Shown here one piece after another: positions 8,471-17,079 of a stretch of DNA of 48,396 bases. Under the pieces are notes generated by a model. The model did no database searches and had not been told where the DNA came from. It saw nothing but the letters and a program-made list of their open reading frames with translations. Source of the DNA: an uncultured Oscillospiraceae bacterium (GTDB taxonomy: Bacteria > Bacillota > Clostridia > Oscillospirales > Ruminococcaceae); NCBI GenBank assembly GCA_934488695.1, contig CAKSSH010000007.1:1-48396 (forward strand). The letters are read 5' to 3'. The position numbers and the translations under genes are program-made. How positions within the stretch are numbered: position 1 is the stretch's first letter; each line of letters starts with the position of its first letter.

Positions 8471-8483
8471 CGGATCTCTCCTT

Positions 8484-8876
8484 TTATCCGAAAAAATCTG
8501 AGACAGAAAAGCCGTGCTCTTCCAAAATCGGCAGCAGTGCCATGATTTTTAAAAGAGAAACGGCTTTATCAATTTTGGGAGCACGCTGCGGGCTGAGCAG
8601 CGGACGCAGTGCCAACAAAAGGTTGGCGGCGCGGTCATCGGTTTTGGCGCCGGCAATGGCAGTAACGAGGGGCAGCAATTTTTTCATGTCAACGCCGGGC
8701 AGGAGTGCGTCCGGCGCGACAGGCGGTGCTGTTTTCTCCGCACTTTCCGCGGCCGGCTCCGGGTTTTTCTTTGGAGCAAGACCGAGCGTGCTTTTCAGTT
8801 CGCTCATTACTCGGCCGCCTTCGGCAGTTTTTAAAAAATCCGAAACCTGGGATAACAGTCGGTCATCAATCTCCAT
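8484..8876 (-). CDS. hypothetical protein, second gene of the cassette
   Basis: This 130-residue protein begins MEIDDRLLSQVSDFL at ATG 8876, overlapping the end of the upstream 82-residue gene by 11 bp. A short helical N-terminus leads to a Pro/Ala-rich linker (about 37-62), then a helical C-terminal half with NLLLALRPLLSPQRAPKIDK, a pattern I associate with a small uncharacterised clostridial family (leucine-rich, basic, with 'RPxLSxxRxxKID'). The frame stays open further upstream to 9122, but that part is only the shadow of the neighbouring gene: the 82-residue product in the other frame has the better Shine-Dalgarno site and composition. Confidence 0.7.
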   Translation of the reverse strand: MEIDDRLLSQVSDFLKTAEGGRVMSELKSTLGLAPKKNPEPAAESAEKTAPPVAPDALLPGVDMKKLLPLVTAIAGAKTDDRAANLLLALRPLLSPQRAPKIDKAVSLLKIMALLPILEEHGFSVSDFFG

Positions 8877-9114
8877 GGGAACCGTCTCCGAAAAATTGCT
8901 GCAAAAGTTTTTTGGCTTTGGGGGAGGAAAGGATTTCCTGCGTTTTTTGAGGGTCTCCGAGAATATCGGAAACGCGGTTGCGATCTTCTTCGGAAAGCTT
9001 TTGCAAAAGCTGTTCGCTTTCCCGGCTGTTGGCTGCTTTTTGAAGTTCGGATCGATCCAGGTGCAGCCGGTCGGCTGCCATACGTAATAATTCATCTTGA
9101 TTTTGTGCGGACAT
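8866..9114 (-). CDS. hypothetical protein, first gene of the cassette
   Basis: This 82-residue helical protein reads MSAQNQDELLRMAADRL, continues with QLLQKLSEEDRNRVSDIL, and ends with the repeated-looking helix ILSSPKAKKLLQQFFG. Short proteins of this pattern (a helix, then 'LSxEDxxxVxxIL-x-DPxKxxxILSSPxAKxLLxxF') occur in many Clostridia directly upstream of a protein like the next gene; no function is known to me. The ATG at 9114 has the Shine-Dalgarno sequence AGAGGTGG. It heads a leftward three-gene operon whose members overlap or nearly touch, so the three products probably act together. Confidence 0.7.
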   Translation of the reverse strand: MSAQNQDELLRMAADRLHLDRSELQKAANSRESEQLLQKLSEEDRNRVSDILGDPQKTQEILSSPKAKKLLQQFFGDGSHGD

Positions 9115-9196
9115 AAAACCACCTCTTTATAAGCTTGCTGCTTTATTCTATGTTCCGAGGCGGCAAAATAGACGAAAACCGAAAGGAAAGAACGAT

Positions 9197-9655
9197 ATGC
9201 GCATCTTGGTCTTGTCCGACAGTCACGGAAAAACTCGGAATTTTATAAAAGCCGTCAAGCAGCATCGAGACGCTGAAAAAATTTTCTTTTTGGGAGACGG
9301 TCTGCGCGATTACGAGGAGGCCTGTCGTCAGTTCCCGGACCGTATTTTTTACGCCGTGCGCGGGAATTGCGATTTTTGCGCGAGGCTGCCGGATGTGGAC
9401 ACGGCTCCGACGCGTTACGGGAACATTTTTTATACGCACGGGGACAGATTTTTCGTTAAAGGCGGGTATCAGCATTTGTTGTCGGCCGGTCGGCAGACCG
9501 GAGCACGGTTGCTTCTGTTCGGGCATACGCATTGTCCGCTTGCACGATACGAGGACGGCATTTATTTGTTTAACCCCGGCAGCCTTGCACAAGGCAGCTA
9601 TGGGCTTTGCGATCTGTTGGAAAGCGGGATATCCATGAATCATTTGTCGATATAA
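9197..9655 (+). CDS. YfcE/MJ0936-type metallophosphoesterase
   Basis: This 152-residue calcineurin-like phosphoesterase hydrolyses phosphodiesters with two metal ions; its natural substrate is not known for most members. The metal motifs are all present in order: LVLSDSHGKTRNF (DxH), FFLGDGLRDYE (GD), VRGNCDF (GNCD), THGDRF (GHG-like; THGD), and FGHTHCPLARYE (GHTH). The end GSLAQGSYGLCDLLESG matches the usual C-terminus, so the protein is full length. In related bacteria this gene commonly follows rdgB (dITP pyrophosphatase); here it stands divergent from the three-gene cassette. The start ATG 9197 has the Shine-Dalgarno sequence AGGAAAG. Confidence 0.88.
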   Translation: MRILVLSDSHGKTRNFIKAVKQHRDAEKIFFLGDGLRDYEEACRQFPDRIFYAVRGNCDFCARLPDVDTAPTRYGNIFYTHGDRFFVKGGYQHLLSAGRQTGARLLLFGHTHCPLARYEDGIYLFNPGSLAQGSYGLCDLLESGISMNHLSI

Positions 9656-9897
9656 AAAACGGAGAAACAAGCTTTTGTGGCGATTTTTCGTGGAACGAAG
9701 CCTTTTACGAGCTCTGCCGTAAACATTCCTGCCGGGCGTTTTATCCCTTGATTGAGCCGGTGGGCATGACTGTTTTCGGTGAAAATGGACCGGCGGTTAC
9801 ACTTCTTTCGGAAAAAACGCGCGAAAAATGTAAAAAAGCTTTGTATTTTGTCGGAGGGTATGTTATAATCAAACTGGTATGTTGGCAATTATTTTGA
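9656..9897 (+). other. coding-like stretch without a clear start (possible small gene or gene remnant)
   Basis: After the phosphoesterase stop, one frame stays open to the TGA ending at 9897 and reads like real protein: FSWNEAFYELCRKH, AFYPLIEPVGMTVFGENG, LLSEKTREKCKKALYF. The codon choice matches neighbouring genes. The only upstream start is a TTG at 9607 inside the phosphoesterase gene with a weak ribosome site. The zapA promoter lies in its 3' end. I do not recognise a family. It could be a small overlapping gene or the tail of a lost gene. Confidence 0.25.
9841..9869 (+). promoter_or_regulatory. sigma-A type promoter of zapA
   Basis: TTGTAT (9841-9846) and TATAAT (9864-9869) are 17 bp apart, about 40 bp upstream of the zapA start codon. 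Confidence 0.65.
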
Positions 9898-9910
9898 TGG
9901 AGTGATGGAT

Positions 9911-10258
9911 ATGGAAAATAAGAACAAGGTGAATGTGAAAATTTACGGGACCGACTATACCATTCTGACCGAGGATTCGGAAGAGTATTTGTTGGAGCTT
10001 GCCTATGAGTTGGATGGGGACATGAAGAAGCTTTGCCAGCGCAGTTCCCGGATCACGGCAACTGCGGCGGCGGTTCTTTGTGCGTTGGATTATTTGGATA
10101 AGCGAAATAAAGAGGTTGAGACCAGCGACCGTATGCGGCTGCAAATCAACGATTATATTCAGGATACCGCCAAGGCGCGTATCGAGCTGGATGACGCGCG
10201 CCGCAAGATTGAGCGATTGGAGCGGGAAATTGATCATTTGAAATCGGAAAGACACTGA
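9911..10258 (+). CDS. zapA: cell division protein ZapA
   Basis: This 115-residue protein binds FtsZ filaments and promotes Z-ring bundling at mid-cell. The N-terminal globular domain has VNVKIYGTDYTILTEDSEEY, the classic ZapA beginning, followed by a middle helix (MKKLCQRSSRITATAAAVLCAL) and a C-terminal coiled coil (DDARRKIERLEREIDHLKSE) for dimer and tetramer formation. ATG 9911 is preferred because GGAG at 9899-9902 then lies 8 nt away; a GTG at 9902 and ATG at 9905 lie too close to it. It heads a rightward group with the U32 peptidase (11 bp gap), a pairing common in Clostridia. Confidence 0.9.
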   Translation: MENKNKVNVKIYGTDYTILTEDSEEYLLELAYELDGDMKKLCQRSSRITATAAAVLCALDYLDKRNKEVETSDRMRLQINDYIQDTAKARIELDDARRKIERLEREIDHLKSERH

Positions 10259-10269
10259 GGCGGGAGCAT

Positions 10270-12333
10270 ATGCAACCGGTTTTTCGGAAGGTTCCCGAGA
10301 TTTTGGCGCCGGCCGGCAGTTTTGACGCTTTGGTTGCCGCCGTCCGTTGTGGGGCGGATGCGGTTTATTTGGGCACCAAAAGTTTCAGCGCACGTGCCGG
10401 CGCTCAAAACTTTGATGGGGAAGAGCTGCGGCGTGCCGTGGCTTATTGTCATGAACGGTCTGTGCGGGTGCATTTGGCTGTAAATACTGCGCTTTACGAT
10501 GACGAGCTGCCGGCGGCTGCCGCTTTAATCGAGCAGGCGGCAACGCTGGGGGTTGACGCGTTGATCGTGGCTGATCTCGGGGTGTTGTCGCTGGCACGCC
10601 GTGTTTGCCCGGAGCTTGCGCTGCACGCTTCGACGCAAATGGGAATTGCCGGCCCGGACGCTGCACGCATGGCACAGCAGCTGGGCTGCAGCCGGGTGGT
10701 GTTGGCGCGGGAGTTGTCGCGCGCCGAAATAGCGGCTGTTGCTGCGGTGGAAGGCATTGAAACCGAGGTTTTTGTGCATGGCGCAATGTGCATGTGCGTA
10801 TCCGGACAATGTTACCTATCGGCGGTGCTCGGCGCCCGCAGCGGAAACCGCGGGCGATGTGCACAGCCTTGTCGGCTGCCATTTCGGCTGGGCACGGGTG
10901 GAACAGAGCATGCCTTGAGCCTGCGGGATTTGTCGCTTCAAAATGAATTGCCGGCTCTTTGTGAAATGGGCGTTGATTCTTTTAAAATCGAGGGCCGGAT
11001 GAAGCGCCCGGAATATGTAGCGGCTGCGGTGTCTTTGATTTATGCAACACTGCACGGACAGAACTGTGCCGAGATAGCAGAGCTTGCGCGGGAGGTGTTT
11101 TCGCGCAGCGGCTTTTCAAACGGCTTTTTTAACGGAAAAATCGATGCGCGGTTGTTTGGGTTTCGCACGCGGCAGGACGTCGAGAGTGCACAGAAAGCAC
11201 TGCCGCGACTACATGAGCTGTATCGACGGGAACGGTCGTCAGTTCCGATTGATATGACCCTTTCGGCAGCCGGAGACGTCGCTTCTCTTTGTGTGACGGA
11301 TCTGCAAGGGCACCGAGGCATTTCCGAGGGGCCGGCAACACCGGGAGGCACGGCCGACGCGTCGGCCGTGCGCCGGCAGCTTGCGCGGCTGGGGGAAACA
11401 CCGTATTATTTACGGCAGTTAAAGCTGCCGGCTGTGTTGCCGGCCTTGTCCTGTGCTCAGCTCAATGCACTGCGTAGGGATGCGGTGCGGCAGTTGAGCG
11501 CACAGCGGCAGCAGCCGGTCGGCCTCCGAACGAATTCGGTTCGGCCGCTTCGGGCACAGAAAAGAAAGACGCGTCCTCAAATTTTGGCGGCACGTTTTGA
11601 AACGCTGCAGCAGGCGGCTGCATGCCGGAACCTGTGTGATGATTTTTGGCTCCCCGCACAAGCTGTTATAAGGGCAGAGGAGCTGCCGGTCGCGCCGGAA
11701 AAGGTTTGCGCAGTGCTTCCCCGTAGTGGTTTTGCCGGAGACAGCTTTTGTAAACAGCTTTTGGACGGACTTGAAAAAAAGGGGATTCGGCGGGTCTGTG
11801 TGCAGCATATCGGTCAGTTGCCGCAATGTCTTGAAAGAGGCTTGGAGCTTTGCTGGGGCCCTTTTTTGAATCTTTTTAATCGAGAAACGTTGGCTGCTTT
11901 GGAGCAATGTGGCGTTCGGGCGGCAGTGGCTTCTTTTGAAATGCCTGCGCATAAAATTGCTTGTTTGGAAACGTCGATGTCTCTCGGGCTTTTGGTTTAC
12001 GGGTATTTACCGCTGATGATAACACGCGCTTGCCCGGTTCGGGCAAGGTACGGTTGTGATAAATGCGGCGGTCGAGGCGGCTTTTTGACCGACCGGCAAG
12101 GCAAGCAGTTTCGCCTTGTTTGTCGAGGCGGTGTCAGTGAGCTTTATAATACGGTACCGTTGGTGGCGCCGGTTGAACAGGAAGCTTTTTCCACAGCTGA
12201 TTTTTGGCTGAGTTTTTTCACAACGGAGTCTTCGCAGCAATGTCGTGAGATTCTTTTGCGACTGCGGTCAAAAAAGGACGCCCTTTCGACTCCGCCGTTT
12301 ACCCGCGGTCTTTATCAAAAAGGAGTTTTTTAG
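10270..12333 (+). CDS. U32-family peptidase/hydroxylation protein (RlhA-like)
   Basis: This 687-residue protein has an N-terminal U32 domain beginning EILAPAGSFDALVAAVRCGADAVYLG in two parts (EILAPAGSFD, then GADAVYLG). The U32 signature is EVFVHGAMCMCVSGQCYLS (about residues 165-183), with cysteines thought to hold an iron-sulfur cluster, followed by GNRGRCAQPCRLPF. The C-terminal domain (DUF3656-like) ends with CPVRARYGCDKCGG. Bacterial U32 proteins such as RlhA and TrhP act in prephenate-dependent hydroxylation of rRNA or tRNA; older annotations say collagenase-type protease. The size and domain plan fit RlhA-like proteins, but the exact target is uncertain. It lies 11 bp after zapA and is probably co-transcribed. 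Confidence 0.87.
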   Translation: MQPVFRKVPEILAPAGSFDALVAAVRCGADAVYLGTKSFSARAGAQNFDGEELRRAVAYCHERSVRVHLAVNTALYDDELPAAAALIEQAATLGVDALIVADLGVLSLARRVCPELALHASTQMGIAGPDAARMAQQLGCSRVVLARELSRAEIAAVAAVEGIETEVFVHGAMCMCVSGQCYLSAVLGARSGNRGRCAQPCRLPFRLGTGGTEHALSLRDLSLQNELPALCEMGVDSFKIEGRMKRPEYVAAAVSLIYATLHGQNCAEIAELAREVFSRSGFSNGFFNGKIDARLFGFRTRQDVESAQKALPRLHELYRRERSSVPIDMTLSAAGDVASLCVTDLQGHRGISEGPATPGGTADASAVRRQLARLGETPYYLRQLKLPAVLPALSCAQLNALRRDAVRQLSAQRQQPVGLRTNSVRPLRAQKRKTRPQILAARFETLQQAAACRNLCDDFWLPAQAVIRAEELPVAPEKVCAVLPRSGFAGDSFCKQLLDGLEKKGIRRVCVQHIGQLPQCLERGLELCWGPFLNLFNRETLAALEQCGVRAAVASFEMPAHKIACLETSMSLGLLVYGYLPLMITRACPVRARYGCDKCGGRGGFLTDRQGKQFRLVCRGGVSELYNTVPLVAPVEQEAFSTADFWLSFFTTESSQQCREILLRLRSKKDALSTPPFTRGLYQKGVF

Positions 12334-12363
12334 AAAAAAATTGAAAAAAATCGCGGTTTTGTA

Positions 12364-12392
12364 TTGAGAAAAGGAAAAAATAGGGTTATAAT
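12364..12392 (+). promoter_or_regulatory. sigma-A type promoter of the mre cluster
   Basis: TTGAGA (12364-12369) and TATAAT (12387-12392) are 17 bp apart, upstream of mreB. It would start a leader of about 50 nt before the mreB ribosome site. Confidence 0.7.
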
Positions 12393-12447
12393 ATATGGTG
12401 ATTCCAACAAACGTCGGATGCCTGAGGGAAAGAAAGGAATGTTTAAT

Positions 12448-13455
12448 ATGTTTACCAAAGATATCGGGATTGATCTCGGAACGGCCAACACCCTCGTTTA
12501 TGTCAAGGGGAAGGGTATTATTATGCGTGAACCCTCGGTGGTCGCTAAGGATGTTAAGAATAATACGGTGAAATTCGTCGGTCGTGAGGCTAAAGAGGTT
12601 ATCGGCCGAACGCCCGGCTCTATTGTTGCGGTCTGCCCGTTGAAGGACGGCGTGATTTCGGATTTTGCCATTACGGCAACAATGCTTAAAATTTTTATTT
12701 CTAAGGTTATCGGGAATTCGGTTTTCAGCAAGCCCCGCGTGGTGATCTGTATTCCTTCGGGCGTTACCGAGGTGGAAAAGCGCGCGGTGAAAGACGCGGC
12801 CTATAAGGCAGGAGCGAAGCAGGTCAGCGTGATTGAAGAACCGATGGCGGCGGCAATCGGAGCCGGTCTTTCGATTTCAGAGGCCGTTGGTAATATGGTG
12901 GTGGATATCGGCGGCGGAACCAGTGAGGTTGCGGTGATTTCGCTGGGCGGTATTGTCACGGCACGTTCGGTGCGTATTGCGGGAGACCAGTTCGATCAGG
13001 CAATTATCAGCTATATTAAGAAAAAGTATAACCTGCTTATCGGTGAGCGGACAGCGGAAGCCGTCAAGATTGAAATCGGCTCGGCTTATCCTTACGAAAA
13101 TGAGGACAGCATGGAAATCAAGGGTCGTAACTTGGTGGACGGGTTGCCGAAAAATATTAAAATTGAGGCTAATGAGATTCGCGAAGCGCTGGCAGACTGC
13201 TTGTCGGCGATCGTGGATGCGGTGAAGGCAACGCTGGAAAACACGCCGCCTGAGCTGTCGGCCGATATTATCGACCGCGGGATTACCCTGACCGGCGGCG
13301 GAGCACTGCTACGCGGGCTTGACGACTTGATTCAGAGCGAGACCGGGATCCCGGTGCATATCGCCGACAATCCGCTGGACTGTGTTGCCGAAGGCACCGG
13401 TATGATGTTAGAGGACATTGATCGCCTCAGCGATGTTCTGCTGGACGAGGATTGA
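12448..13455 (+). CDS. mreB: rod shape-determining protein MreB
   Basis: This actin-like ATPase (about 335 residues) polymerises along the inner membrane and guides the elongasome. It begins with FTKDIGIDLGTANTLVYVKGKGI, shown here as the phosphate-1 motif DIGIDLGTANT, and continues with the phosphate-2 motif VVDIGGGTSEVAVIS and the adenosine motif GITLTGGGALLRGLD. The length matches the family. The start at ATG 12448 has AGAAAGGA 9 nt upstream; an in-frame ATG at 12439 is only one base from that site. It heads mreB-mreC-mreD-PBP2-minD-mgsA and has a good promoter. A small hairpin follows before mreC. Confidence 0.96.
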   Translation: MFTKDIGIDLGTANTLVYVKGKGIIMREPSVVAKDVKNNTVKFVGREAKEVIGRTPGSIVAVCPLKDGVISDFAITATMLKIFISKVIGNSVFSKPRVVICIPSGVTEVEKRAVKDAAYKAGAKQVSVIEEPMAAAIGAGLSISEAVGNMVVDIGGGTSEVAVISLGGIVTARSVRIAGDQFDQAIISYIKKKYNLLIGERTAEAVKIEIGSAYPYENEDSMEIKGRNLVDGLPKNIKIEANEIREALADCLSAIVDAVKATLENTPPELSADIIDRGITLTGGGALLRGLDDLIQSETGIPVHIADNPLDCVAEGTGMMLEDIDRLSDVLLDED

Positions 13456-13475
13456 TGACACAAACAAGAAGGGGC

Positions 13476-13496
13476 GCAGGCGTTTTTTTCGCCTGC
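13476..13496 (+). terminator. weak hairpin between mreB and mreC
   Basis: GCAGGCG (13476-13482) pairs with CGCCTGC (13490-13496) around a T7 loop, followed by a T-rich stretch. It may partly terminate after mreB so that MreB is made in excess over MreC and MreD, but the U tract is interrupted. Confidence 0.4.
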
Positions 13497-13534
13497 ACCT
13501 GTTTTCTTTTTAATGACGGAAGGGAGGAGACCGT

Positions 13535-14401
13535 GTGCGGGATTTTTTTAAGGGGAAAGCCTTTAAAATCATCGTTTGTGTTTTGGCACTGATTTTCGGT
13601 GCGATGATTTATCAGGCGGTTTCCGGGAATTACGCGTCGGTACCCGAGGCGGTGGTCGGCACGGTGGTCACGCCGGTCGTCGAGCTTTCCGGCAAGTTGA
13701 GTGATAAGGTGGCGGGCTTTTTCAATATGCTGCTGACTGCCCGCGAGACGCGGCAGGAAAACGAGCAGCTTCGCCGGGAGCTTTCCGACGCTTACGGTAA
13801 GCTCGGCGATTTGGAACAATATCGCAATGAAAATCGGCAGCTTAAAGAGTTTTTAGGGGTCAAAGAGCTGCATGAGGATTTTGAAATGCAGCCGGCGACC
13901 GTCATCGGTCGCGACAGCGCCGATCGGTTTGACAGCTTTATTATCAACCGCGGCAGCCTGCACGGCGTTTCGCTGAACGACCCTGTTATTACCTCGGAGG
14001 GCTTGGTCGGGCTGGTTTCCTTTGTCGGGCCGACCTACAGCACGGTCACGACGCTGCTTGATGACGGTATCAATATCGGTATCCGAAATGCGCGGACCGA
14101 AGAAACCGGCGTGATCAGCGGGACGGATGCGCTTTCTCGAGAAGGAAAAACCAAGCTGCGGTTATTGCCGAGGGACACATCTCTGCTGTCCGGAGATGTG
14201 ATAGAGACCTCCGGCGTCGGCGGTGTTTTCCCTGCCGGTCTGTTGGTCGGAACAGTGGAAAGCCTGCACGCCGAAAATTCAGGCGTTTCCATGTATGCAA
14301 AAATTCGACCGATGGTGGAGGTCAGTCGAGTTTCCGATGTGATGGTCATTACCGATTTCTTGGGAAAACAGTCGGCGGTGCCGGATAAAAAAGATTCGTA
14401 G
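13535..14401 (+). CDS. mreC: rod shape-determining protein MreC
   Basis: This 288-residue bitopic membrane protein links MreB to penicillin-binding proteins. One transmembrane helix (about residues 10-30, IIVCVLALIFGAMIY) is followed by a coiled coil (about 65-100, with ETRQENEQLRRELSDAYGKL) and an external two-lobed beta domain (VIGRDSADRFDSFIINRGS and NPVITSEGLVG-like NDPVITSEGLVGLV). A GTG at 13535 is the start (another GTG lies two bases upstream in a different frame), behind the Shine-Dalgarno sequence GGGAGGAG. It lies 80 bp after mreB and 15 bp before mreD. Confidence 0.94.
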   Translation: MRDFFKGKAFKIIVCVLALIFGAMIYQAVSGNYASVPEAVVGTVVTPVVELSGKLSDKVAGFFNMLLTARETRQENEQLRRELSDAYGKLGDLEQYRNENRQLKEFLGVKELHEDFEMQPATVIGRDSADRFDSFIINRGSLHGVSLNDPVITSEGLVGLVSFVGPTYSTVTTLLDDGINIGIRNARTEETGVISGTDALSREGKTKLRLLPRDTSLLSGDVIETSGVGGVFPAGLLVGTVESLHAENSGVSMYAKIRPMVEVSRVSDVMVITDFLGKQSAVPDKKDS

Positions 14402-14416
14402 AACGGGGGATCCCGG

Positions 14417-14941
14417 ATGAAAAATAAAACGCGCCGGAGCGTCAAGTGGGCATTGTATCTGCTTTTTGCCGTTATTTTGCTTTGCTTTCAGTGCGCACCG
14501 CAGAAAACGCCGCTTTTTGAAGGAACCTTGTTTTTATTGCCGCTTGCCGTTAGCATTGCCTGCTTTGAAAAGCTTGTTCCGGTGGCGGTAATGGGCACCG
14601 CTTGCGGCTTTTTATGGGATTACAGCGCCCGGTGTCTGTTCGGCTTTCATGCACTGGTGCTTTGTGTTTTGTGCGTTGCCGTTTCGCTGGTGCTGCAGTT
14701 TTTGCTGCGCTCGGTTGTCTGGAATCATCTGCTTTGTATTGCGGTCGGCACCGCTTTGTATGAGCTTGTGTTTTTCTTTTTCTTTCGGTTGCTTCCCGGC
14801 TCGGGAGAGCTTTGGAAAATGCTGTACAGTCACTGCTTGCCGGTTTTTTTCAAAACAATTTTGTTCGGAGCGGCAATTTATTTTGTCGTCCGAAAAATTT
14901 ACAGAATTTCCCCGTCTGCCGAAGCTTTTGGGCAGGACTGA
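14417..14941 (+). CDS. mreD: rod shape-determining protein MreD
   Basis: This 174-residue hydrophobic protein has about five or six membrane segments, starting with WALYLLFAVILLCFQCA. The segment MGTACGFLWDYSA corresponds to the conserved 'GxxxGLxxD' motif of MreD. It sits in the elongasome with MreC, RodA and PBP2. MreD sequences are poorly conserved, so position between mreC and the PBP2 gene carries much of the weight. The start ATG 14417 has the Shine-Dalgarno sequence GGGGGA. Confidence 0.9.
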   Translation: MKNKTRRSVKWALYLLFAVILLCFQCAPQKTPLFEGTLFLLPLAVSIACFEKLVPVAVMGTACGFLWDYSARCLFGFHALVLCVLCVAVSLVLQFLLRSVVWNHLLCIAVGTALYELVFFFFFRLLPGSGELWKMLYSHCLPVFFKTILFGAAIYFVVRKIYRISPSAEAFGQD

Positions 14942-14977
14942 TATTCCGGGCACGAAAAAAGGAAGGAAGGAACAGCG

Positions 14978-16999
14978 ATGAAAATGAGAAAAACGTCATT
15001 TTCCAGAATCACAGCCTTAGCTGTGGCTTTGGCTGTCATTTTTTCTCTGTTTGTCGTTCGCCTTGTACAGCTTCAGTTGGTTCAGGGCGAGAGCTTCCGA
15101 AGCCTTTCGGATGTACGGTACACCCGGGAGGTGACGGTGAAGGCTGCCCGCGGCGAAATTGTGGATCGTAACGGAATTCCGCTGGCGGCAAACCGGACCG
15201 GATATAATGTCATTTTTGATAAAAGCTATATTAAAATGAGCGAGGCCAATCAAATTATTCTGGAAGCCGCCGGAATCATTCGGGATCAGCAGGAGCAGTA
15301 CTGTGAATCTATTCCGATAACCGGCGAGGCACCGTACACTTTTTCTTCGGGCCGCGAAACGGCGGTGCTGTCTTTGAAAAGCCGTATTGGGCTGCAGGAT
15401 TATGCCACCTTTGAAAATGTCTGGGAGGCTCTGTGCCGGCGCTATGATATTGAAGATGCGTTGTCAATCGAGGAAAAGCGGATTATCATGGCTGTTCGGT
15501 ATGAAATGGAAGTGAAGGGCTTTACGGTCAGCACGCCATACACTTTCGCCGAAGATGTTTCAATGACAACGGTGTCCAAGGTGCTTGAAAAAAGCATTAC
15601 GTATTCCGGAATCAGCATTTCGGAGGAAAGTCGCCGCGAGTACGCCGACGGGACGATTGCACCGCACATCATCGGAACCATCGGTCCGATTTATGCCGAC
15701 GAGTATGCCAAGCTCAAAAGTCAGGGCTACAGTTTAAACGATTTTGTCGGAAAAAGCGGTATTGAGAAATACTACGAGAGTTATCTGCACGGGAAAGACG
15801 GCATTAAAGTGATTGAGTTTGACCAGGAGGGCAATGTGGTCGGCTCCCGAATGAAGGTGGAGCCGGTGCCCGGCTGTACTGTGGTGCTGACGCTGGATTC
15901 CGGCCTGCAAAAAACGGCGCAGGAATCTCTTGAAAACCGTGTTCGTACCATTGCGGCAACCTGTGCCAAGGGCAAAGGGGCCGAAGCAAATGCCGGCAGT
16001 GTGGTCGCACTTAATCCGCAGACCGGCGAAATTTTAGCGGCTGCGACCTATCCGTCTTATGATTTAAATCAATATTACAGCAATTATAATGAGCTGTCCA
16101 ATGACAATTTGAAGCCGCTCTTTAATCGCGCCTTTAACGGCGCTTACGCACCCGGCTCAACCTTTAAGCCCTGTATGGGGGTGGCCGGACTGGCCAGCGG
16201 GACTATTACGCCTGCTTCGACCGTTAACTGCCAGCGGGTTTATCAGTATCTCGGCATGAATTTTACCTGTATGCACACGCACGGAAATCTGACGCTTCAA
16301 AATGCCTTAAAGGTTTCCTGCAATATCTTTTTCTACGATATCGGCCGTCGAATGGGAATCGACACCATTTGCGAATATGCCGCCGGTTTCGGTCTCGGCG
16401 AAAAGACGGGGCTGGAGCTGCCGGAAAATATCGGTCGGATGGCCAGCGCACAGTACCGTGTTTCCAAAGGCGGAAAATGGTATCCCGGCGATGTGCTGCA
16501 GGCATCGATCGGCCAGTCGGACAGTATGTTTTCTCCGCTTCAAATGGCGGTTTATACCGGCACAATCGGGAATAACGGCGTGCGTATGGAAGCACATTTG
16601 ATAAAAAAGATTGTCAGCTATGATTATGAAACGGTGGTTTATGAACATCAAAACACCGTTTTGTCAACAATTGAAAACAAAAACAATGCGTTTGAAACGG
16701 TGAAAAACGGCATGTATTTGGTGTCCACGCAGGGAACCGGACGCAGTGCTTTTGGCAGATACGCTTTTCAGGTCGGCAGCAAGACCGGCTCTCCGGAAAA
16801 TTACGGCAACAAGGCAGCTAATGCTATTTTTACGGCAATGGGACCGCTTGAGGACTGCAAGCTTTCGGTTGCTGCGGTCATTGAGTACGGCTTTAACGGA
16901 AATAAGGCGGCGCAGCTGGTGAAGGAAATTTTTGATAAGCATTTCTTCGTGGCAGAGGAGCATAATACGCCGACGGCTGAAAATGCGCTGCTGGTTTAA
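14978..16999 (+). CDS. mrdA: penicillin-binding protein 2 (elongation transpeptidase)
   Basis: This 673-residue class B PBP crosslinks peptidoglycan during side-wall growth. An N-terminal transmembrane anchor (about residues 13-35) is followed by the pedestal domain (RGEIVDRNGIPLA, about 60-72) and the transpeptidase domain with APGSTFKP (catalytic Ser, about residues 391-398), SCNIFFYD (SxN motif, about 447) and SKTGSPE (KTG motif, about 602). Its place in the mre cluster supports an elongation role rather than FtsI or SpoVD; no PASTA domain is seen. The usual partner SEDS glycosyltransferase gene rodA is not in the cluster. ATG 14978 follows the Shine-Dalgarno sequence GGAAGGAAGG. Confidence 0.93.
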   Translation: MKMRKTSFSRITALAVALAVIFSLFVVRLVQLQLVQGESFRSLSDVRYTREVTVKAARGEIVDRNGIPLAANRTGYNVIFDKSYIKMSEANQIILEAAGIIRDQQEQYCESIPITGEAPYTFSSGRETAVLSLKSRIGLQDYATFENVWEALCRRYDIEDALSIEEKRIIMAVRYEMEVKGFTVSTPYTFAEDVSMTTVSKVLEKSITYSGISISEESRREYADGTIAPHIIGTIGPIYADEYAKLKSQGYSLNDFVGKSGIEKYYESYLHGKDGIKVIEFDQEGNVVGSRMKVEPVPGCTVVLTLDSGLQKTAQESLENRVRTIAATCAKGKGAEANAGSVVALNPQTGEILAAATYPSYDLNQYYSNYNELSNDNLKPLFNRAFNGAYAPGSTFKPCMGVAGLASGTITPASTVNCQRVYQYLGMNFTCMHTHGNLTLQNALKVSCNIFFYDIGRRMGIDTICEYAAGFGLGEKTGLELPENIGRMASAQYRVSKGGKWYPGDVLQASIGQSDSMFSPLQMAVYTGTIGNNGVRMEAHLIKKIVSYDYETVVYEHQNTVLSTIENKNNAFETVKNGMYLVSTQGTGRSAFGRYAFQVGSKTGSPENYGNKAANAIFTAMGPLEDCKLSVAAVIEYGFNGNKAAQLVKEIFDKHFFVAEEHNTPTAENALLV

Positions 17000-17017
17000 A
17001 AAAGTCGCGCATAGGCC

Positions 17018-17046
17018 TTTACTTTTTTGTAAAAACTTGGTATGAT
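17018..17046 (+). promoter_or_regulatory. putative promoter of minD-mgsA
   Basis: TTTACT (17018-17023) and TATGAT (17041-17046) are 17 bp apart, 34 bp before the minD start. It suggests minD and mgsA can be expressed apart from mreBCD. Confidence 0.6.
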
Positions 17047-17079
17047 ATAGGTATATATCGGAAGAAACGAGGAACAAGC

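Noticed and set aside
8877..9122. N-terminal extension of the 130-residue cassette protein
   Set aside because: The extension is the shadow of the 82-residue gene in another frame, which has the better start site.
9640..9888. 82-codon minus-strand frame near zapA
   Set aside because: No ribosome site, and it covers the zapA promoter.
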